The translations under genes were made by a program, and so were the position numbers. A stretch of DNA of 64,000 bases from an uncultured Pelagibacteraceae bacterium (GTDB lineage: Bacteria; Pseudomonadota; Alphaproteobacteria; Pelagibacterales; Pelagibacteraceae): contig CACEAQ010000002.1 of the NCBI GenBank assembly GCA_902557605.1, positions 19,842 to 83,841 on the forward strand, written 5' to 3'. This document shows positions 11,365 to 22,532 of this stretch, piece after piece. Position 1 is the first letter of the stretch, and each line of letters begins with the position of its first letter. A model generated the notes under the pieces. That model was not told where the DNA came from and did not search any database. It saw nothing but the letters and a program-made list of their open reading frames with translations.

Positions 11365-11916
11365 TTAAATAAATTTTCTAAATTTTTTAATTTGATTTAT
11401 TAAAAGCGTTGCAATTAGAATTTTAAACAACTCTGCTAATAAGAAAGGTTGTGCTCCCAATTTGAATATTGGTTTATCCCAACCTATCAAAGTACCTAGC
11501 CATAACATTCCTAACAAATAAATAAAGCTTGTAGCAAAAGTTAATTTTAAAAAAGTCTTAATATAATTATTATCATAAATAAATTTTCCTGCTAAAAATC
11601 CAGCTACTATAAAACCAATTAGATAACCCATTGTGGGACCTGTGAAGTAAACTATTCCTATACCTTTTTCTGGGGTGCCTGAAAAAATTGGCAAGCCAAT
11701 AATTCCCTCAAACAAATATAAAGAAATAGTAGCCACACCTAATCTCCATCCTAAACTTGCTCCAATTAATAAGACCACTAAAGTTTGCATAGTCATTGGC
11801 ACAGGATAGAAAGGAATTTTAATTTTTGAGGAGATAGCTAGTATAATGCTTCCAATTAAAGCAAAGAAAACATATTTTAATAATTTTGATTGTTTTAAAC
11901 TTTTTACTAATTCCAT
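11365..11916 (-). CDS. bioY: BioY family biotin transporter substrate-binding component
   Basis: KIPFYPVPMTMQTLVVLLIGASLGWRLGVATISLYLFEG, GPTMGYLIGFIVAGFLAG. Confidence 0.9.
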   Translation of the reverse strand: MELVKSLKQSKLLKYVFFALIGSIILAISSKIKIPFYPVPMTMQTLVVLLIGASLGWRLGVATISLYLFEGIIGLPIFSGTPEKGIGIVYFTGPTMGYLIGFIVAGFLAGKFIYDNNYIKTFLKLTFATSFIYLLGMLWLGTLIGWDKPIFKLGAQPFLLAELFKILIATLLINQIKKFRKFI

Positions 11917-11947
11917 AAGACTAAATAAACATTTTTTTAATTAAAAT

Positions 11948-12877
11948 CTAGTGCTTTGTTAATTGAACGAAAACATCTTCCAAGTCGCCGTCGTCCGTAG
12001 AAATATCCTCAATTTTTAAGTTGTTCTGATTAAAATAATCAATTATTTCACCAAAATTTAACGAATTTTTTTCATATGTTGCAGTGATTTGTTTGCTTGA
12101 AATGATCTTAAACTTAATTCCTTCCATATGAAGAGGAAGATTTAAATTAACAAGCTGAACTTTAAAATTGATTTTTTTGGTTTTAATTCTATCTAAGAGT
12201 TTTTCCGTTGTATCTAAAGCGACCAAATTACCTTTATCAATAATAGCTATACGATCACACATTTCTTGCGCTTCTAAGAGATAGTGCGTAGTTAAGATTA
12301 TTGTTACACCCTCCTTATTAAGTTTTTTAACATTTTTCCAAAGATTATTTCTAAGCTCTACATCTACTCCTGCAGTCGGCTCATCTAAAATTAAAATAGG
12401 AGGCTGATGAACCATTGCTTTTGCAATTAAAAGTCTCCTTTTCATGCCACCAGACAAACTTCTTGAATACGAATTAGCCTTACCCTCCAGGGAAACCATT
12501 TTGAGTATTAGTTCTGTGATTCTTTCTGTTTTATCTATACCATAAAGTCCAGCTTGCAGTTCTAATAATTGCTTTGGACTAAAAAAAGCATCTAAATTTA
12601 TCTCTTGAGGAACTATTCCAATAGAGGCTTTAACTTGTCTCGGGTTTTTATCAAGATCGAAACCCCAAACATTAACAAGACCAGATGTTTTAGATACTGT
12701 CCCACCTAAAATACTTAAAAAAGTTGTTTTGCCAGCACCGTTTGGTCCAAGTAGCCCAAACACTTCACCTTCTTTAACTTCAAAAGTTAAATCCGTAATA
12801 GCTTTAGTTTCCTTTTTTGTTTTGGAGTTTGAATAGATTTTGTTAAGATTTTCAACAGTTAATGCGTTATTTGACAT
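11948..12877 (-). CDS. ABC transporter ATP-binding protein
   Basis: Walker A LLGPNGAGKTTFLSIL, signature LSGGMKRRLLIAKAM, Walker B ILILDEPTAGVD. Confidence 0.9.
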   Translation of the reverse strand: MSNNALTVENLNKIYSNSKTKKETKAITDLTFEVKEGEVFGLLGPNGAGKTTFLSILGGTVSKTSGLVNVWGFDLDKNPRQVKASIGIVPQEINLDAFFSPKQLLELQAGLYGIDKTERITELILKMVSLEGKANSYSRSLSGGMKRRLLIAKAMVHQPPILILDEPTAGVDVELRNNLWKNVKKLNKEGVTIILTTHYLLEAQEMCDRIAIIDKGNLVALDTTEKLLDRIKTKKINFKVQLVNLNLPLHMEGIKFKIISSKQITATYEKNSLNFGEIIDYFNQNNLKIEDISTDDGDLEDVFVQLTKH

Positions 12878-12919
12878 AATTTTTTAATCTAAGTAAAGAA
12901 TTCAATGTAATATGTATAT

Positions 12920-15685
12920 ATGAGTTCAATAAAAAAAACAGATCATTTTTATCTAATTGATGGATCCGGCTACATTTTCAGAGCTTATTATGCTTTGCCG
13001 CCTCTATCTAGAAAAAGTGATGGGTTACCAACAGGAGCTGTCAGTGGTTTTTGCTCGATGCTTTTTAAGCTTTTAGAGGATGCTAGATCCGATGACTCAA
13101 AAAATAAACCAACCCATTTTGCTGTTATATTCGACTCAGCTAGAAAAAATTTTAGAAATGAAATTTACAGCGAATATAAAGCGAACAGACAAGAAGCACC
13201 TGACGATTTAGCGCCTCAATTTGAGTACATCAGAAAATCTGTTGAGGCTTTCAACTTACCCTCTATTGAACTTTTAAATTATGAAGCAGATGATCTTATA
13301 GCCACTTATGCAAAAAAAATTACTGAAGTTGGCGCAAAGGTTACCGTGATATCGTCGGATAAAGATTTAATGCAGTTAGTATCAAATAAAGTCAGACTAT
13401 TTGATCCTATGAAAAGTAAAGTTATAGGTGAAAAAGATGTAATTGAAAAATTTGGAGTTAAACCAAGTCAAGTAATCGACGTGCAATCACTTGCTGGAGA
13501 TAGCTCAGATAATGTGCCTGGAGTTCCTGGTATTGGCATTAAAACAGCAGCGGAACTTATAAATAAATATAAAACCTTAGAAAATTTATTAAATAAGGCA
13601 TCAGAAATACCTCAGAACAAAAGAAGGGAAACATTATTGTCTAACAAAGATAAAGCTATGATTAGTAAGCAATTAGTAACTTTAAAAAATGATGTTCCAC
13701 TTAAAAATGATGCTGCTGACTTTATAATTAAAGATATTAATAAAGATAAACTATACGATTTTTTAAGAGATATGGAATTTAATAGATTGTTGAGCCAAGC
13801 AATTAGTTTTTATGGTGAACCTGGAAGCAAAGATTTTAATGAGAAAAATCCAGTAAAAAAAAACAATAAGATAAATATTAAGACCTACAAAACTATTTTC
13901 AAAGAGAAACAACTGGATGAATTAGTAAAAAAATTAAATGAAAAATCATTCATAGCAGTTGACACTGAAACCTCATCTTTAAATCCTCAAGAAGCAGATC
14001 TAGTTGGTGTATCGTTATGTTATGAGGCTAACCAAGCTTTCTATATCCCAGTAGGTCATACAGAAAAAACGGAATTAAAAAAGGATGTAGTTTTGAAAAA
14101 ACTTAAACCGATTTTAGAAGACCCAAGTATAAAAAAAGTTGGCCAAAATATAAAATATGACTTTATAATATTTAAAAATTACGGCATCGAACTAAACTCG
14201 GTAGAAGATACGATGTTACTTTCGTACACACTAGACGCGGGAAATAATAGACATAATATGGATACGTTATCTGAATTACACCTTGGTCACAAAACCATAT
14301 CTTATAAACAGTTAGTTGGAACTGGAAAAAAGCAGTTAAACTTTTCAGAAGTAGATCTTAAATCAGCCACTGAGTATGCTGCTGAAGATGCAGATATAAC
14401 GTTTAGATTATATGAAGTTTTATCTGAGAGAGTATCCAAGGAAAAGTTAGAAAAAGTTTATGAGGAATTTGAAAAGCCAATGATAAAAATTCTTTCAAAA
14501 CTAGAGTCGAGCGGTGTAAAAGTTGACGATGTTTATCTTAAAAAACTTTCAAAAAAATTTGAGGAAAGATTAATAACTATTGAAAAAGAAATTTATAAAA
14601 TATCGGGTAAAAAATTTAATATCGGATCACCAAAACAATTAGGAGAAATTATTTATAATGACCTGAAGATAGCAAAATTAAAAAAAACTAAGAAAGGAAG
14701 TTTAGCTACGAGCGCTAAAATTCTAGAGGAATTGGCATTGACTGGACATAAATTTCCTAATTTAATTTTAGAATGGCGCCAAGTTTCAAAACTAAAAAGT
14801 ACTTATACAGATGCTTTGCAAGATCATATAAGTAAAAAAACAAAAAGAGTGCATACTTCTTTTTTATTAGCTGCAACTAATACTGGCAGGTTAGCATCGA
14901 GTGATCCTAATCTACAAAATATTCCTATAAAAACTTCAGACGGTAAAGAGATAAGAAAAGCCTTTATAGCAGATAAAAATAATTTATTAATTTCTGCAGA
15001 TTATAATCAAATAGAAATGAGAATTCTTGCTGATATGGCTGACGTAAAAGAATTAAAGAAAGCTTTTAAAAATAAACAGGATATACATTCTTTAACAGCT
15101 AGCCAAGTTTTTGATGTTCCCATTACAAAAGTGACAGATGATTTTAGAAGAAAAGCTAAGGCAATTAATTTTGGAATTATTTATGGAATTACACAATATG
15201 GATTAGCAAAACAAATATCAGTTTCAAATGAAGAGGCTTTAAGTTTCATTAATTCATATTTTAATAAATTTCCTGAAATTAAAGATTATATGAATACGAC
15301 AATCAAAACTTGCAGAAAACAAGGCTTTGTTACAAATATTTTTGGAAGAAGAATTCATTTAAGAGGAATTAATGATAAAAATTTTAGCGTGCGCGCATTT
15401 CAAGAAAGAGCAGCAATTAATGCACCAATACAAGGATCAGCTGCAGATATCATAAGACTAGCAATGATTAAAATTGATAGAATCCTTGAAGAAAAAAAGA
15501 AAGCAAAAATGCTTTTACAAATACATGATGAACTTATTTTTGAGTGTTTAAAAAAAGATGAGAGTGAAGTAAAAAAAATTGTTAAAGAAGTTATGATGTC
15601 AGTTTCAAGTTCAGACCATCACATGTTTTCAATACCTTTAGAAGTAAGTATTAACTCTGGAAACAATTGGGGAGAGGCCCATTAA
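12920..15685 (+). CDS. polA: DNA polymerase I
   Basis: 5' nuclease domain, 3'-5' exonuclease FIAVDTETSSL, polymerase ISADYNQIEMRILADMA and LLQIHDELIFE. Confidence 0.96.
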   Translation: MSSIKKTDHFYLIDGSGYIFRAYYALPPLSRKSDGLPTGAVSGFCSMLFKLLEDARSDDSKNKPTHFAVIFDSARKNFRNEIYSEYKANRQEAPDDLAPQFEYIRKSVEAFNLPSIELLNYEADDLIATYAKKITEVGAKVTVISSDKDLMQLVSNKVRLFDPMKSKVIGEKDVIEKFGVKPSQVIDVQSLAGDSSDNVPGVPGIGIKTAAELINKYKTLENLLNKASEIPQNKRRETLLSNKDKAMISKQLVTLKNDVPLKNDAADFIIKDINKDKLYDFLRDMEFNRLLSQAISFYGEPGSKDFNEKNPVKKNNKINIKTYKTIFKEKQLDELVKKLNEKSFIAVDTETSSLNPQEADLVGVSLCYEANQAFYIPVGHTEKTELKKDVVLKKLKPILEDPSIKKVGQNIKYDFIIFKNYGIELNSVEDTMLLSYTLDAGNNRHNMDTLSELHLGHKTISYKQLVGTGKKQLNFSEVDLKSATEYAAEDADITFRLYEVLSERVSKEKLEKVYEEFEKPMIKILSKLESSGVKVDDVYLKKLSKKFEERLITIEKEIYKISGKKFNIGSPKQLGEIIYNDLKIAKLKKTKKGSLATSAKILEELALTGHKFPNLILEWRQVSKLKSTYTDALQDHISKKTKRVHTSFLLAATNTGRLASSDPNLQNIPIKTSDGKEIRKAFIADKNNLLISADYNQIEMRILADMADVKELKKAFKNKQDIHSLTASQVFDVPITKVTDDFRRKAKAINFGIIYGITQYGLAKQISVSNEEALSFINSYFNKFPEIKDYMNTTIKTCRKQGFVTNIFGRRIHLRGINDKNFSVRAFQERAAINAPIQGSAADIIRLAMIKIDRILEEKKKAKMLLQIHDELIFECLKKDESEVKKIVKEVMMSVSSSDHHMFSIPLEVSINSGNNWGEAH

Positions 15686-15725
15686 ACGCCTAAATTTTGA
15701 CAACATAATTAAGAGAATAAAAAAT

Positions 15726-16424
15726 ATGAGTCAAACAATAGCTTTAGTAGATGACGATAGAAATATACTAACCAGTATAAGTATTGCTTTGGAAAGAGAA
15801 GGTTTTAAAGTTCAAACTTATATAGACGGGGAGTCCGCTTTAATAGGATTGACTAGAAATCCACCTGACTTAGCTATATTGGATATTAAAATGCCAAGGA
15901 TGGATGGAGAAGAATTATTAAAAAAGCTTAAAAAAAAGATGTCAATTCCAATTATCTTTCTAACATCAAAAGATGATGAAGTTGATGAATTACTTGGTTT
16001 GAAGTTGGGTGCTGATGATTTTGTCAAAAAATCTGGAGGTTTTTCTACAAAAGTTTTAATAGAGAGAATTAGAGTTCAATTAAGAAAAAAAACTAATACT
16101 GTCGATGACACAAAAAATATAATTAGTCACGGTAAATTAAAACTAGATCCTGCCCAATTAGAGTGTGAATGGAACGGAAAAGCTTTACCAGACAAGCTGA
16201 CAACTACAGAATTTTTAATAGTTAAAGAATTAGCTAAAAGACCAGGTGTTATAAAAGAAAGAGCACATTTAATGGACATAGCCTATAAGGAAAATACAGA
16301 AATTGAAGATAGGACGATTGATAGTCACGTAAAAAGAATTAGAAAAAAGTTTAAAAAAGTGGATGAAAAGTTTTCCGCGATTGAAACAAGATATGGAAGT
16401 GGATATAGATGGAATGTTAGCTAA
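15726..16424 (+). CDS. chvI: ChvI-type OmpR-family response regulator
   Basis: IALVDDDRNILTSISIALEREGF, wHTH RTIDSHVKRIRKKFKKVD; coupled to the sensor kinase. Confidence 0.88.
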   Translation: MSQTIALVDDDRNILTSISIALEREGFKVQTYIDGESALIGLTRNPPDLAILDIKMPRMDGEELLKKLKKKMSIPIIFLTSKDDEVDELLGLKLGADDFVKKSGGFSTKVLIERIRVQLRKKTNTVDDTKNIISHGKLKLDPAQLECEWNGKALPDKLTTTEFLIVKELAKRPGVIKERAHLMDIAYKENTEIEDRTIDSHVKRIRKKFKKVDEKFSAIETRYGSGYRWNVS

Positions 16425-17944
16425 TGAAACAAAAAAAATCAGCTTCTATTTTAAAGAAGTTTTTAATTATTAACCTTACAGTCTTTTCTGTATTAGGACT
16501 TTTTACAATTATATACCTTGAAGCAATCCAACCAAATCTAGTAAAGGAAAGATCAGATAATCATAAAATAGTAATTAATAATACCAAAGATAATCTTGAA
16601 AGACTAAATACAGAATATACTAAAGAGGGAATTAGAGATTTCTTGCTCTCTACAAGATTTTTATTTCAAAGTCTAGATCGTGTCCAATTTTATGACTTAT
16701 CTGGAAATCTAATTGGCGATACTAATATTTTAGATTTGGATCAAAGTGTTTTTACAGGATCAGATATAATTTTTGAAGAAGCTTTGAGTGGGGAAAAAAT
16801 CAAGCCAGATATTGAAGAAAGACTTGAAGAAGAAGAAATAGACGAAATTAAAGATATTATTACTAATAAATATAACGATGAAATAATGACTATTACCAAT
16901 GATAAAAAAAATAATTTTTTTGTAAGCACGCTAAGTAAAATTCAATTCCAAAACGATGATATCGGTTATATTGTAGTTTCAGAGCAAGCTAATGATATCA
17001 CCATTGCTGTGAAAGAGAGAAAAGCATTTATAATAAGAACTATGATTGCTGTTGCAATTGTGATTTTAATCTTTTCTCTATTTTTAAATAAATATATTCT
17101 TAAGCCAATTGGACTTTTGGTTAAATTTAGTGACGGAGTCAAAAAAAAATCTAGTCAAACAATCGATATAAACAAAGTTTTTATAAGAAATGATGAAATT
17201 GGAAAACTCACAAAGTCAATTGATGAAATGACTAAAGAATTACAACAACGAACAAATAGAGCAGAAACATTTTCAAATGATTTAGCTCATGAAATAAGAA
17301 ATCCACTTGCATCTTTAAAAAGTGCCTCAGAACTTTTAGACAAAACTACTGAAAAAAATGAAGGAGAAAAACTTCTTAAGATCATAAATCATGATGTAGA
17401 AAGAATAGAAAGATTAATAACAGATTACACTCAAATTTTAAAAGATGAAGCATCTTTATCCCGAGAAAAAATGAGTAAAATAAATTTAGTTGAAATTGTT
17501 AATAGTGTAGTAGAAGATTTTAACCAAGATCTGATTAATCAAAATAAAAAAATTGAGATAAGTGTCATAAATAAAATTAAAAGTAAAAATGGCCATTTTA
17601 TACTCGGTATAAGCAATAGATTGGAGCAAGTAATTGCTAATTTGTTGGACAATTCGATTTCATTTAGCAATGATGACCAAAAAATCGAGATTGGCCTTGA
17701 AGAAACTTCTAGTAATCTATTAGTATCAGTCAAAGATGAAGGACCTGGCTTTACTGAAACTTCACCTCAGAAAATTTTTAAACGTTTTTATAGCAACAGA
17801 CCTTCGAGTTTTGGAAAACACTCTGGCTTAGGATTAAATATCGTTAAAAATATTGTCGAATTACATAAAGGAACAATAGCAGCCTCAAATAGGATAAATA
17901 CAAAAGGGGCCCAGGTCGAGGTTTTACTTCCTAAATTGACCTAA
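16424..17944 (+). CDS. chvG: ChvG-type sensor histidine kinase
   Basis: Two TM segments with periplasmic domain, HAMP, H-box FSNDLAHEIRNPLASLKSASELL, GLGLNIVKNIVELH. Confidence 0.88.
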   Translation: MKQKKSASILKKFLIINLTVFSVLGLFTIIYLEAIQPNLVKERSDNHKIVINNTKDNLERLNTEYTKEGIRDFLLSTRFLFQSLDRVQFYDLSGNLIGDTNILDLDQSVFTGSDIIFEEALSGEKIKPDIEERLEEEEIDEIKDIITNKYNDEIMTITNDKKNNFFVSTLSKIQFQNDDIGYIVVSEQANDITIAVKERKAFIIRTMIAVAIVILIFSLFLNKYILKPIGLLVKFSDGVKKKSSQTIDINKVFIRNDEIGKLTKSIDEMTKELQQRTNRAETFSNDLAHEIRNPLASLKSASELLDKTTEKNEGEKLLKIINHDVERIERLITDYTQILKDEASLSREKMSKINLVEIVNSVVEDFNQDLINQNKKIEISVINKIKSKNGHFILGISNRLEQVIANLLDNSISFSNDDQKIEIGLEETSSNLLVSVKDEGPGFTETSPQKIFKRFYSNRPSSFGKHSGLGLNIVKNIVELHKGTIAASNRINTKGAQVEVLLPKLT

Positions 17945-17992
17945 CATTATTTCTTGCTAAGGTTTATTTATGTTGATAATAACTTCTTCAAT

Positions 17993-19282
17993 ATGGTTCA
18001 GGATTATAAAGTAAAAGATATTAATCAAGCTGATTTTGGAAGAAAAGAAATTTCTTTAGCAGAAACGGAAATGCCAGGACTTATGGCTCTTCGAAAAGAG
18101 TACAAAGGTAAAAAACCTCTGAAGGGTGCAAAAATCTTAGGTTGTCTTCATATGACAATACAAACAGCAGTTTTAATTGAAACTTTAGCGGAACTTGGAG
18201 CAGAAGTTAGATGGTCTTCATGTAATATTTTTTCAACACAAGATCATGCAGCAGCTGCAATAGCCAAAGCGGGTATTCCTGTTTTTGCTTGGAAAGGCGA
18301 GACAGAAAAGGAGTATTGGTGGTGCGTTAAGCAAACCATTGAAGGAAAAAAAGATTGGAAACCAAATATGATTTTAGATGATGGTGGTGACCTTACAGCT
18401 ATAATGCACAAAGAATATAAAAATTTATTAAAAGATGTTAAGGGTGTTTCAGAAGAGACTACAACAGGTGTTTTAGCACTTAAAAAGATGGAGGCTAATA
18501 AAGAGCTACTTATACCTGCAATAAATGTAAACGACTCGGTGACAAAATCTAAATTTGATAACCTTTATGGTTGTAGAGAAAGTTTAGTAGACGGAATAAA
18601 AAGAGCAACTGATGTAATGATGTCAGGCAAAGTAGCCATTGTCGCTGGATTTGGTGATGTTGGTAAAGGAAGTGCTGCTTCTTTACGTCAAGCAGGTGCA
18701 AGAGTTATGGTAACCGAGACAGATCCGATCTGCGCTTTACAAGCTGCTATGGAAGGTTACGAAGTCGTTGTTATGGATGAGGCTATCAAATATGCCGATA
18801 TAGTAGTAACTGCAACAGGAAATAAAGATATAGTTACAGCTGATCATATGAGAGATATGAAAGACAGAGCAATACTTTGCAACATAGGTCACTTTGATAA
18901 TGAAATTCAAGTTGAGGCTTTAAAAAACTACAAATGGGATGAAATAAAACCTCAAGTGCATGAGATTGAATTACCTAGTAAAAAAAGAATCATTCTTCTA
19001 GCCGAGGGAAGATTGGTAAACTTGGGATGTGCTACAGGCCATCCTAGTTTTGTTATGAGTGCTTCATTTACAAATCAAGTAATTGCTCAAATTGAATTAT
19101 GGAATAACTCAGATAAGTATGAGAAAAAGGTTTATGTACTTCCAAAACATCTTGATGAAAAAGTTGCAATGCTTCATTTAGAAAAAGTAGGTGCTAAATT
19201 AACCAAAATGTCAAAAGAGCAAGCCGATTATATTAGCGTTAAACCATCAGGACCATTCAAACCAGATACTTACCGCTACTAA
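17993..19282 (+). CDS. ahcY: Adenosylhomocysteinase
   Basis: [59 protein letters not shown]-terminal KPDTYRY. Likely start is ATG 17993. Confidence 0.96.
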   Translation: MVQDYKVKDINQADFGRKEISLAETEMPGLMALRKEYKGKKPLKGAKILGCLHMTIQTAVLIETLAELGAEVRWSSCNIFSTQDHAAAAIAKAGIPVFAWKGETEKEYWWCVKQTIEGKKDWKPNMILDDGGDLTAIMHKEYKNLLKDVKGVSEETTTGVLALKKMEANKELLIPAINVNDSVTKSKFDNLYGCRESLVDGIKRATDVMMSGKVAIVAGFGDVGKGSAASLRQAGARVMVTETDPICALQAAMEGYEVVVMDEAIKYADIVVTATGNKDIVTADHMRDMKDRAILCNIGHFDNEIQVEALKNYKWDEIKPQVHEIELPSKKRIILLAEGRLVNLGCATGHPSFVMSASFTNQVIAQIELWNNSDKYEKKVYVLPKHLDEKVAMLHLEKVGAKLTKMSKEQADYISVKPSGPFKPDTYRY

Positions 19283-19293
19283 AACAGTAGCTA

Positions 19294-19743
19294 ATGATTG
19301 TAAAATCTTTAGAACATTTAAACTCCTTATCACAAAAAATTGCGGACAAGCTAGCTAAAAACGATTGTATCTTTTTAATCGGTGAAATCGGAGTAGGGAA
19401 AACCACTTTTACAAGATATTTGATAAATTATTTACAAGAAAAAAAAGGAGAAAAGATTTCCGAAGTACTTAGCCCCACTTTTAACTTACTTTATGAGTAT
19501 GATTTAAAGGGAATTAAGATTATGCATTATGATCTTTACAGAATAAGAGATAAAAAAGAATTAAAGCATTTAGGAATATTTTTAGATAAGCAAGATACAA
19601 TTAAGATTATTGAATGGCCACAACTCATAAATATTCCATTATCTGATAAGTTAGAAATATATATAGATTATGCTAAAAATGAAAAAGAGAGGGAGATAAA
19701 ATTTGTAGGTACAGGTAAATGGAAAATTTTGAATGAATTATAA
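19294..19743 (+). CDS. tsaE: tRNA threonylcarbamoyladenosine biosynthesis ATPase TsaE
   Basis: LIGEIGVGKTTFTRYLIN, SPTFNLLYEYD, HYDLYRI. Confidence 0.9.
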   Translation: MIVKSLEHLNSLSQKIADKLAKNDCIFLIGEIGVGKTTFTRYLINYLQEKKGEKISEVLSPTFNLLYEYDLKGIKIMHYDLYRIRDKKELKHLGIFLDKQDTIKIIEWPQLINIPLSDKLEIYIDYAKNEKEREIKFVGTGKWKILNEL

Positions 19744-20695
19744 ACTTAAAAAAATTTCAGGAGATGCATCGTTCAGAGAATTTTACAGGTTAAAAAAAGG
19801 AAAAAATTCATCAATTGTAGTCCAAGCAAAAAAAGAAAAATTTAAAAATTTAATTACCTATATTGTTGTTAACAAAATTTTAGAAAAAAATAAAATATAT
19901 GTACCTAAGTTAATTTCCAATCACTATGAGCATAATGTTATTGAAATCACTGATTTGGGACAAAAGTCTTTTTACAATTCAATTATCAAAAAAAAAAAAA
20001 AATTTAAAGATTACAAAGATTTAATTAAGATTATTATAAAATTACAAAATATAAAGTTAAAAAAAAATTATCGTTTAGGAAAATTCAAAGTTAATTTTCA
20101 AAATTATTCAATTAAGAATCTGCATAAAGAATCAGATTTATTTTTTGAATGGTACTTAAAGTATTGTTCCAAAATTTCAAAACAAAAAAAAGTTAAAGAT
20201 ATTATAAAAAATGAATTAACTAAAATATACAAAAAACTTTATTTTCAAAATGATACTTTTGTGCATAGAGATTTTCATGCATCAAATATAATGATAAATA
20301 AAAATAAACTTGGTTTGATAGATAGCCAAGATGCAATAATTGGAAATCCGTTATATGATGTGGCTTCATTAATTGATGATGTAAGAATAAAATTACCCTC
20401 AAATTTAAAAGAGAAATTATTGAATTATTATTATTATAAATCGAGGTTTAAAAAAGAGAAATATAAAAATTTAAAAAATGATTTTGAAATATTATCTGTT
20501 CAAAGAAATTTAAAAATTCTAGGGATATTCGTAAGACTTTTTAAAAGAGATGGCAAACCAAATTATTTAAAATATTTACCTTATACATGGAGTTTAATTG
20601 AGAAACGTCTCAAAAATCCTGTCTTCAAAAACCTAAACTTATTATTTAAAAAGCATCTAAAAATTAAAAAACTGAAAAAAATTAATAATTTATGA
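19733..20695 (+). CDS. AmgK-like sugar/aminoglycoside phosphotransferase
   Basis: Kinase motif FVHRDFHASNIMI and GLIDSQDAIIGNPLYDVASLI; lies between tsaE and a MurU-like gene. Confidence 0.8.
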   Translation: MNYKLKKISGDASFREFYRLKKGKNSSIVVQAKKEKFKNLITYIVVNKILEKNKIYVPKLISNHYEHNVIEITDLGQKSFYNSIIKKKKKFKDYKDLIKIIIKLQNIKLKKNYRLGKFKVNFQNYSIKNLHKESDLFFEWYLKYCSKISKQKKVKDIIKNELTKIYKKLYFQNDTFVHRDFHASNIMINKNKLGLIDSQDAIIGNPLYDVASLIDDVRIKLPSNLKEKLLNYYYYKSRFKKEKYKNLKNDFEILSVQRNLKILGIFVRLFKRDGKPNYLKYLPYTWSLIEKRLKNPVFKNLNLLFKKHLKIKKLKKINNL

Positions 20696-21390
20696 AAATA
20701 AAACACGGTATGATATTGACCGCTGGCTTAGGCAAGAGAATGCAACCTCTTACTAATAAAAGACCAAAACCATTATTAAAAATAGGAGGTAGCACTCTTC
20801 TTGAAAGAGCAATTAATCTTTTAATCAATCATGGTGTAGAAGAGATAACTGTTAATATTCATCATCTTGCTGATCAGATAGAAAAATTTATCTCAGATTT
20901 TACATCAGAGGTTAAATTTAAAATATCTAATGAAAAAGATTTATTATTAGATACTGGTGGTGGAGTGAAAAAGGGAACAAAAGAATTTAAGGATAATCCC
21001 TTTTTTGTAGTAAATCCAGATACGCTTTGGAGTAATAAATATTCTGAAGAAGTACGATCTCTAGAAAACGAGTATTTCACAAATAAAAGGCCGTGTTTAT
21101 TACTGGTTAAAAAAGAATTATCTTTGGATAATTCTTTTAAAGGTGACTTTAATTTAAACAACAATTTAATTTCTAAAGATGAACACAATCAATACATTTT
21201 TACTGGTCTACAAATAATGGAAAATGATTATTTAACCTCATTTAGTAAAAATATTTTTTCTATGAATGAAGTTTGGACAAAATTAATAAGTGAAAACAAT
21301 CTGGGTGGGTTGGAAAGTAATCAAAAATTTTATCATTTAAATACTGTAGAAATGTTTGAAAAAATATCTTCTTTAAGATCTATTGATTAA
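20692..21390 (+). CDS. Nucleotidyltransferase (MurU-like)
   Basis: MILTAGLGKRMQPLTNKRPKPLLKIGG; 4-nt overlap with the upstream kinase. Confidence 0.85.
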   Translation: MKIKHGMILTAGLGKRMQPLTNKRPKPLLKIGGSTLLERAINLLINHGVEEITVNIHHLADQIEKFISDFTSEVKFKISNEKDLLLDTGGGVKKGTKEFKDNPFFVVNPDTLWSNKYSEEVRSLENEYFTNKRPCLLLVKKELSLDNSFKGDFNLNNNLISKDEHNQYIFTGLQIMENDYLTSFSKNIFSMNEVWTKLISENNLGGLESNQKFYHLNTVEMFEKISSLRSID

Positions 21391-22099
21391 AGATAATATT
21401 TTTTGCCCTAGTATCATCTAGATAATAATATTTTTTAATTTTTAATTGATTATCAAATTCGATTATTAGTGGGTTTCCTGTTGGAATTTCTAATTCATTT
21501 ATCTTTGTGTCTGAAATCTTAAAAAGATATTTACACAATGCCCTTAATGAATTTCCATGAGCTGATATCAAAATATTTTTTTCATTTTTCAAATTCTTGT
21601 GTATTTCAATATCATAAAAAGGAATTACTCTTTCGTAAGTGTTCTTCAAAGATTCTGTCAAAGGAATTTTATTTTTGGGAATTCCGCCGTTCAAAGGGCT
21701 GAAATTTTCAAGGTAATTACTTTCTTTAGCCATGAGAGGAGGTGCCACGTCCCAAGATCTTCTATATTTTTTAAATTGTTCTTCACCTATTTTTTTTTTT
21801 GTTTCCTCCTTATTTAAACCAGTTAATGACCCATAATGTCTCTCATTTAATTCCCAGGAAGTATTAAACTTCAAAGGTAAATTTAAAGTTTTTAAGATAA
21901 TTGTGAGCGTTTCAATAGCTCTTTTAAGATAAGAGGTATAACTAATATCAATTTTAATATTCAATTTTTTAATTAACTCACCTGACTTTTTAGCTTCCTC
22001 TTTACCTTTCTCTGAAAGATCAACATCTACCCAGCCCGTAAATCTATTTTCAGCATTCCAGGTACTCTGGCCATGTCTTGTTAAGATTAGTTTACTCAT
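21380..22099 (-). CDS. gpmA: 2,3-bisphosphoglycerate-dependent phosphoglycerate mutase
   Basis: LILTRHGQSTWNAENRFTGWVDVDLSEKG, WELNERHYGSLTGLNK, ISAHGNSLRAL. Confidence 0.93.
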   Translation of the reverse strand: MSKLILTRHGQSTWNAENRFTGWVDVDLSEKGKEEAKKSGELIKKLNIKIDISYTSYLKRAIETLTIILKTLNLPLKFNTSWELNERHYGSLTGLNKEETKKKIGEEQFKKYRRSWDVAPPLMAKESNYLENFSPLNGGIPKNKIPLTESLKNTYERVIPFYDIEIHKNLKNEKNILISAHGNSLRALCKYLFKISDTKINELEIPTGNPLIIEFDNQLKIKKYYYLDDTRAKNIIFNQ

Positions 22100-22139
22100 A
22101 TAAGTTAATTAAGTTATTATGTACTATATAAAAATCTAA

Positions 22140-22532
22140 ATGAAAAATATTTTATTCTCTTCTTCAAAATATTTATTCTATTTTTCATTTATAATTCTAA
22201 TAATTCTTTATTTGTTCCCAGGAAGTTTAATTGGTTATTTTTTATATGGTAATTTAGGAAAACAACCTGATTTTATATTAAATCCAATAGGCACCTCTAT
22301 TAATCATTTAGTATTCTTTTTATATTTAAGTATTCTGGGTTTTATATTTCGAAGTATTGAAAGAAAATTTATTAATAGCTTTTCTTTTTTATTTTTAATT
22401 TCAATAATTTTGGAATTATTGCATTATTTTATTCCTAATAGGGCATTTGAACTTAACGATTTATACGCAAATAGCTTGGGAGTGTTATTAGCTTATTTTA
22501 TATTAAAACTTTTTAGGAAAACTAGGAACTAA
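22140..22532 (+). CDS. VanZ-like membrane protein
   Basis: Four hydrophobic segments; ELLHYFIPNRAFELNDLYANSLGVLLAY. Confidence 0.7.
   Translation: MKNILFSSSKYLFYFSFIILIILYLFPGSLIGYFLYGNLGKQPDFILNPIGTSINHLVFFLYLSILGFIFRSIERKFINSFSFLFLISIILELLHYFIPNRAFELNDLYANSLGVLLAYFILKLFRKTRN

Noticed and set aside
17945-17992. Possible SAM/SAH riboswitch upstream of ahcY
   Set aside because: Only about 48 nt between chvG and the ahcY ATG, too short and with no recognised aptamer core
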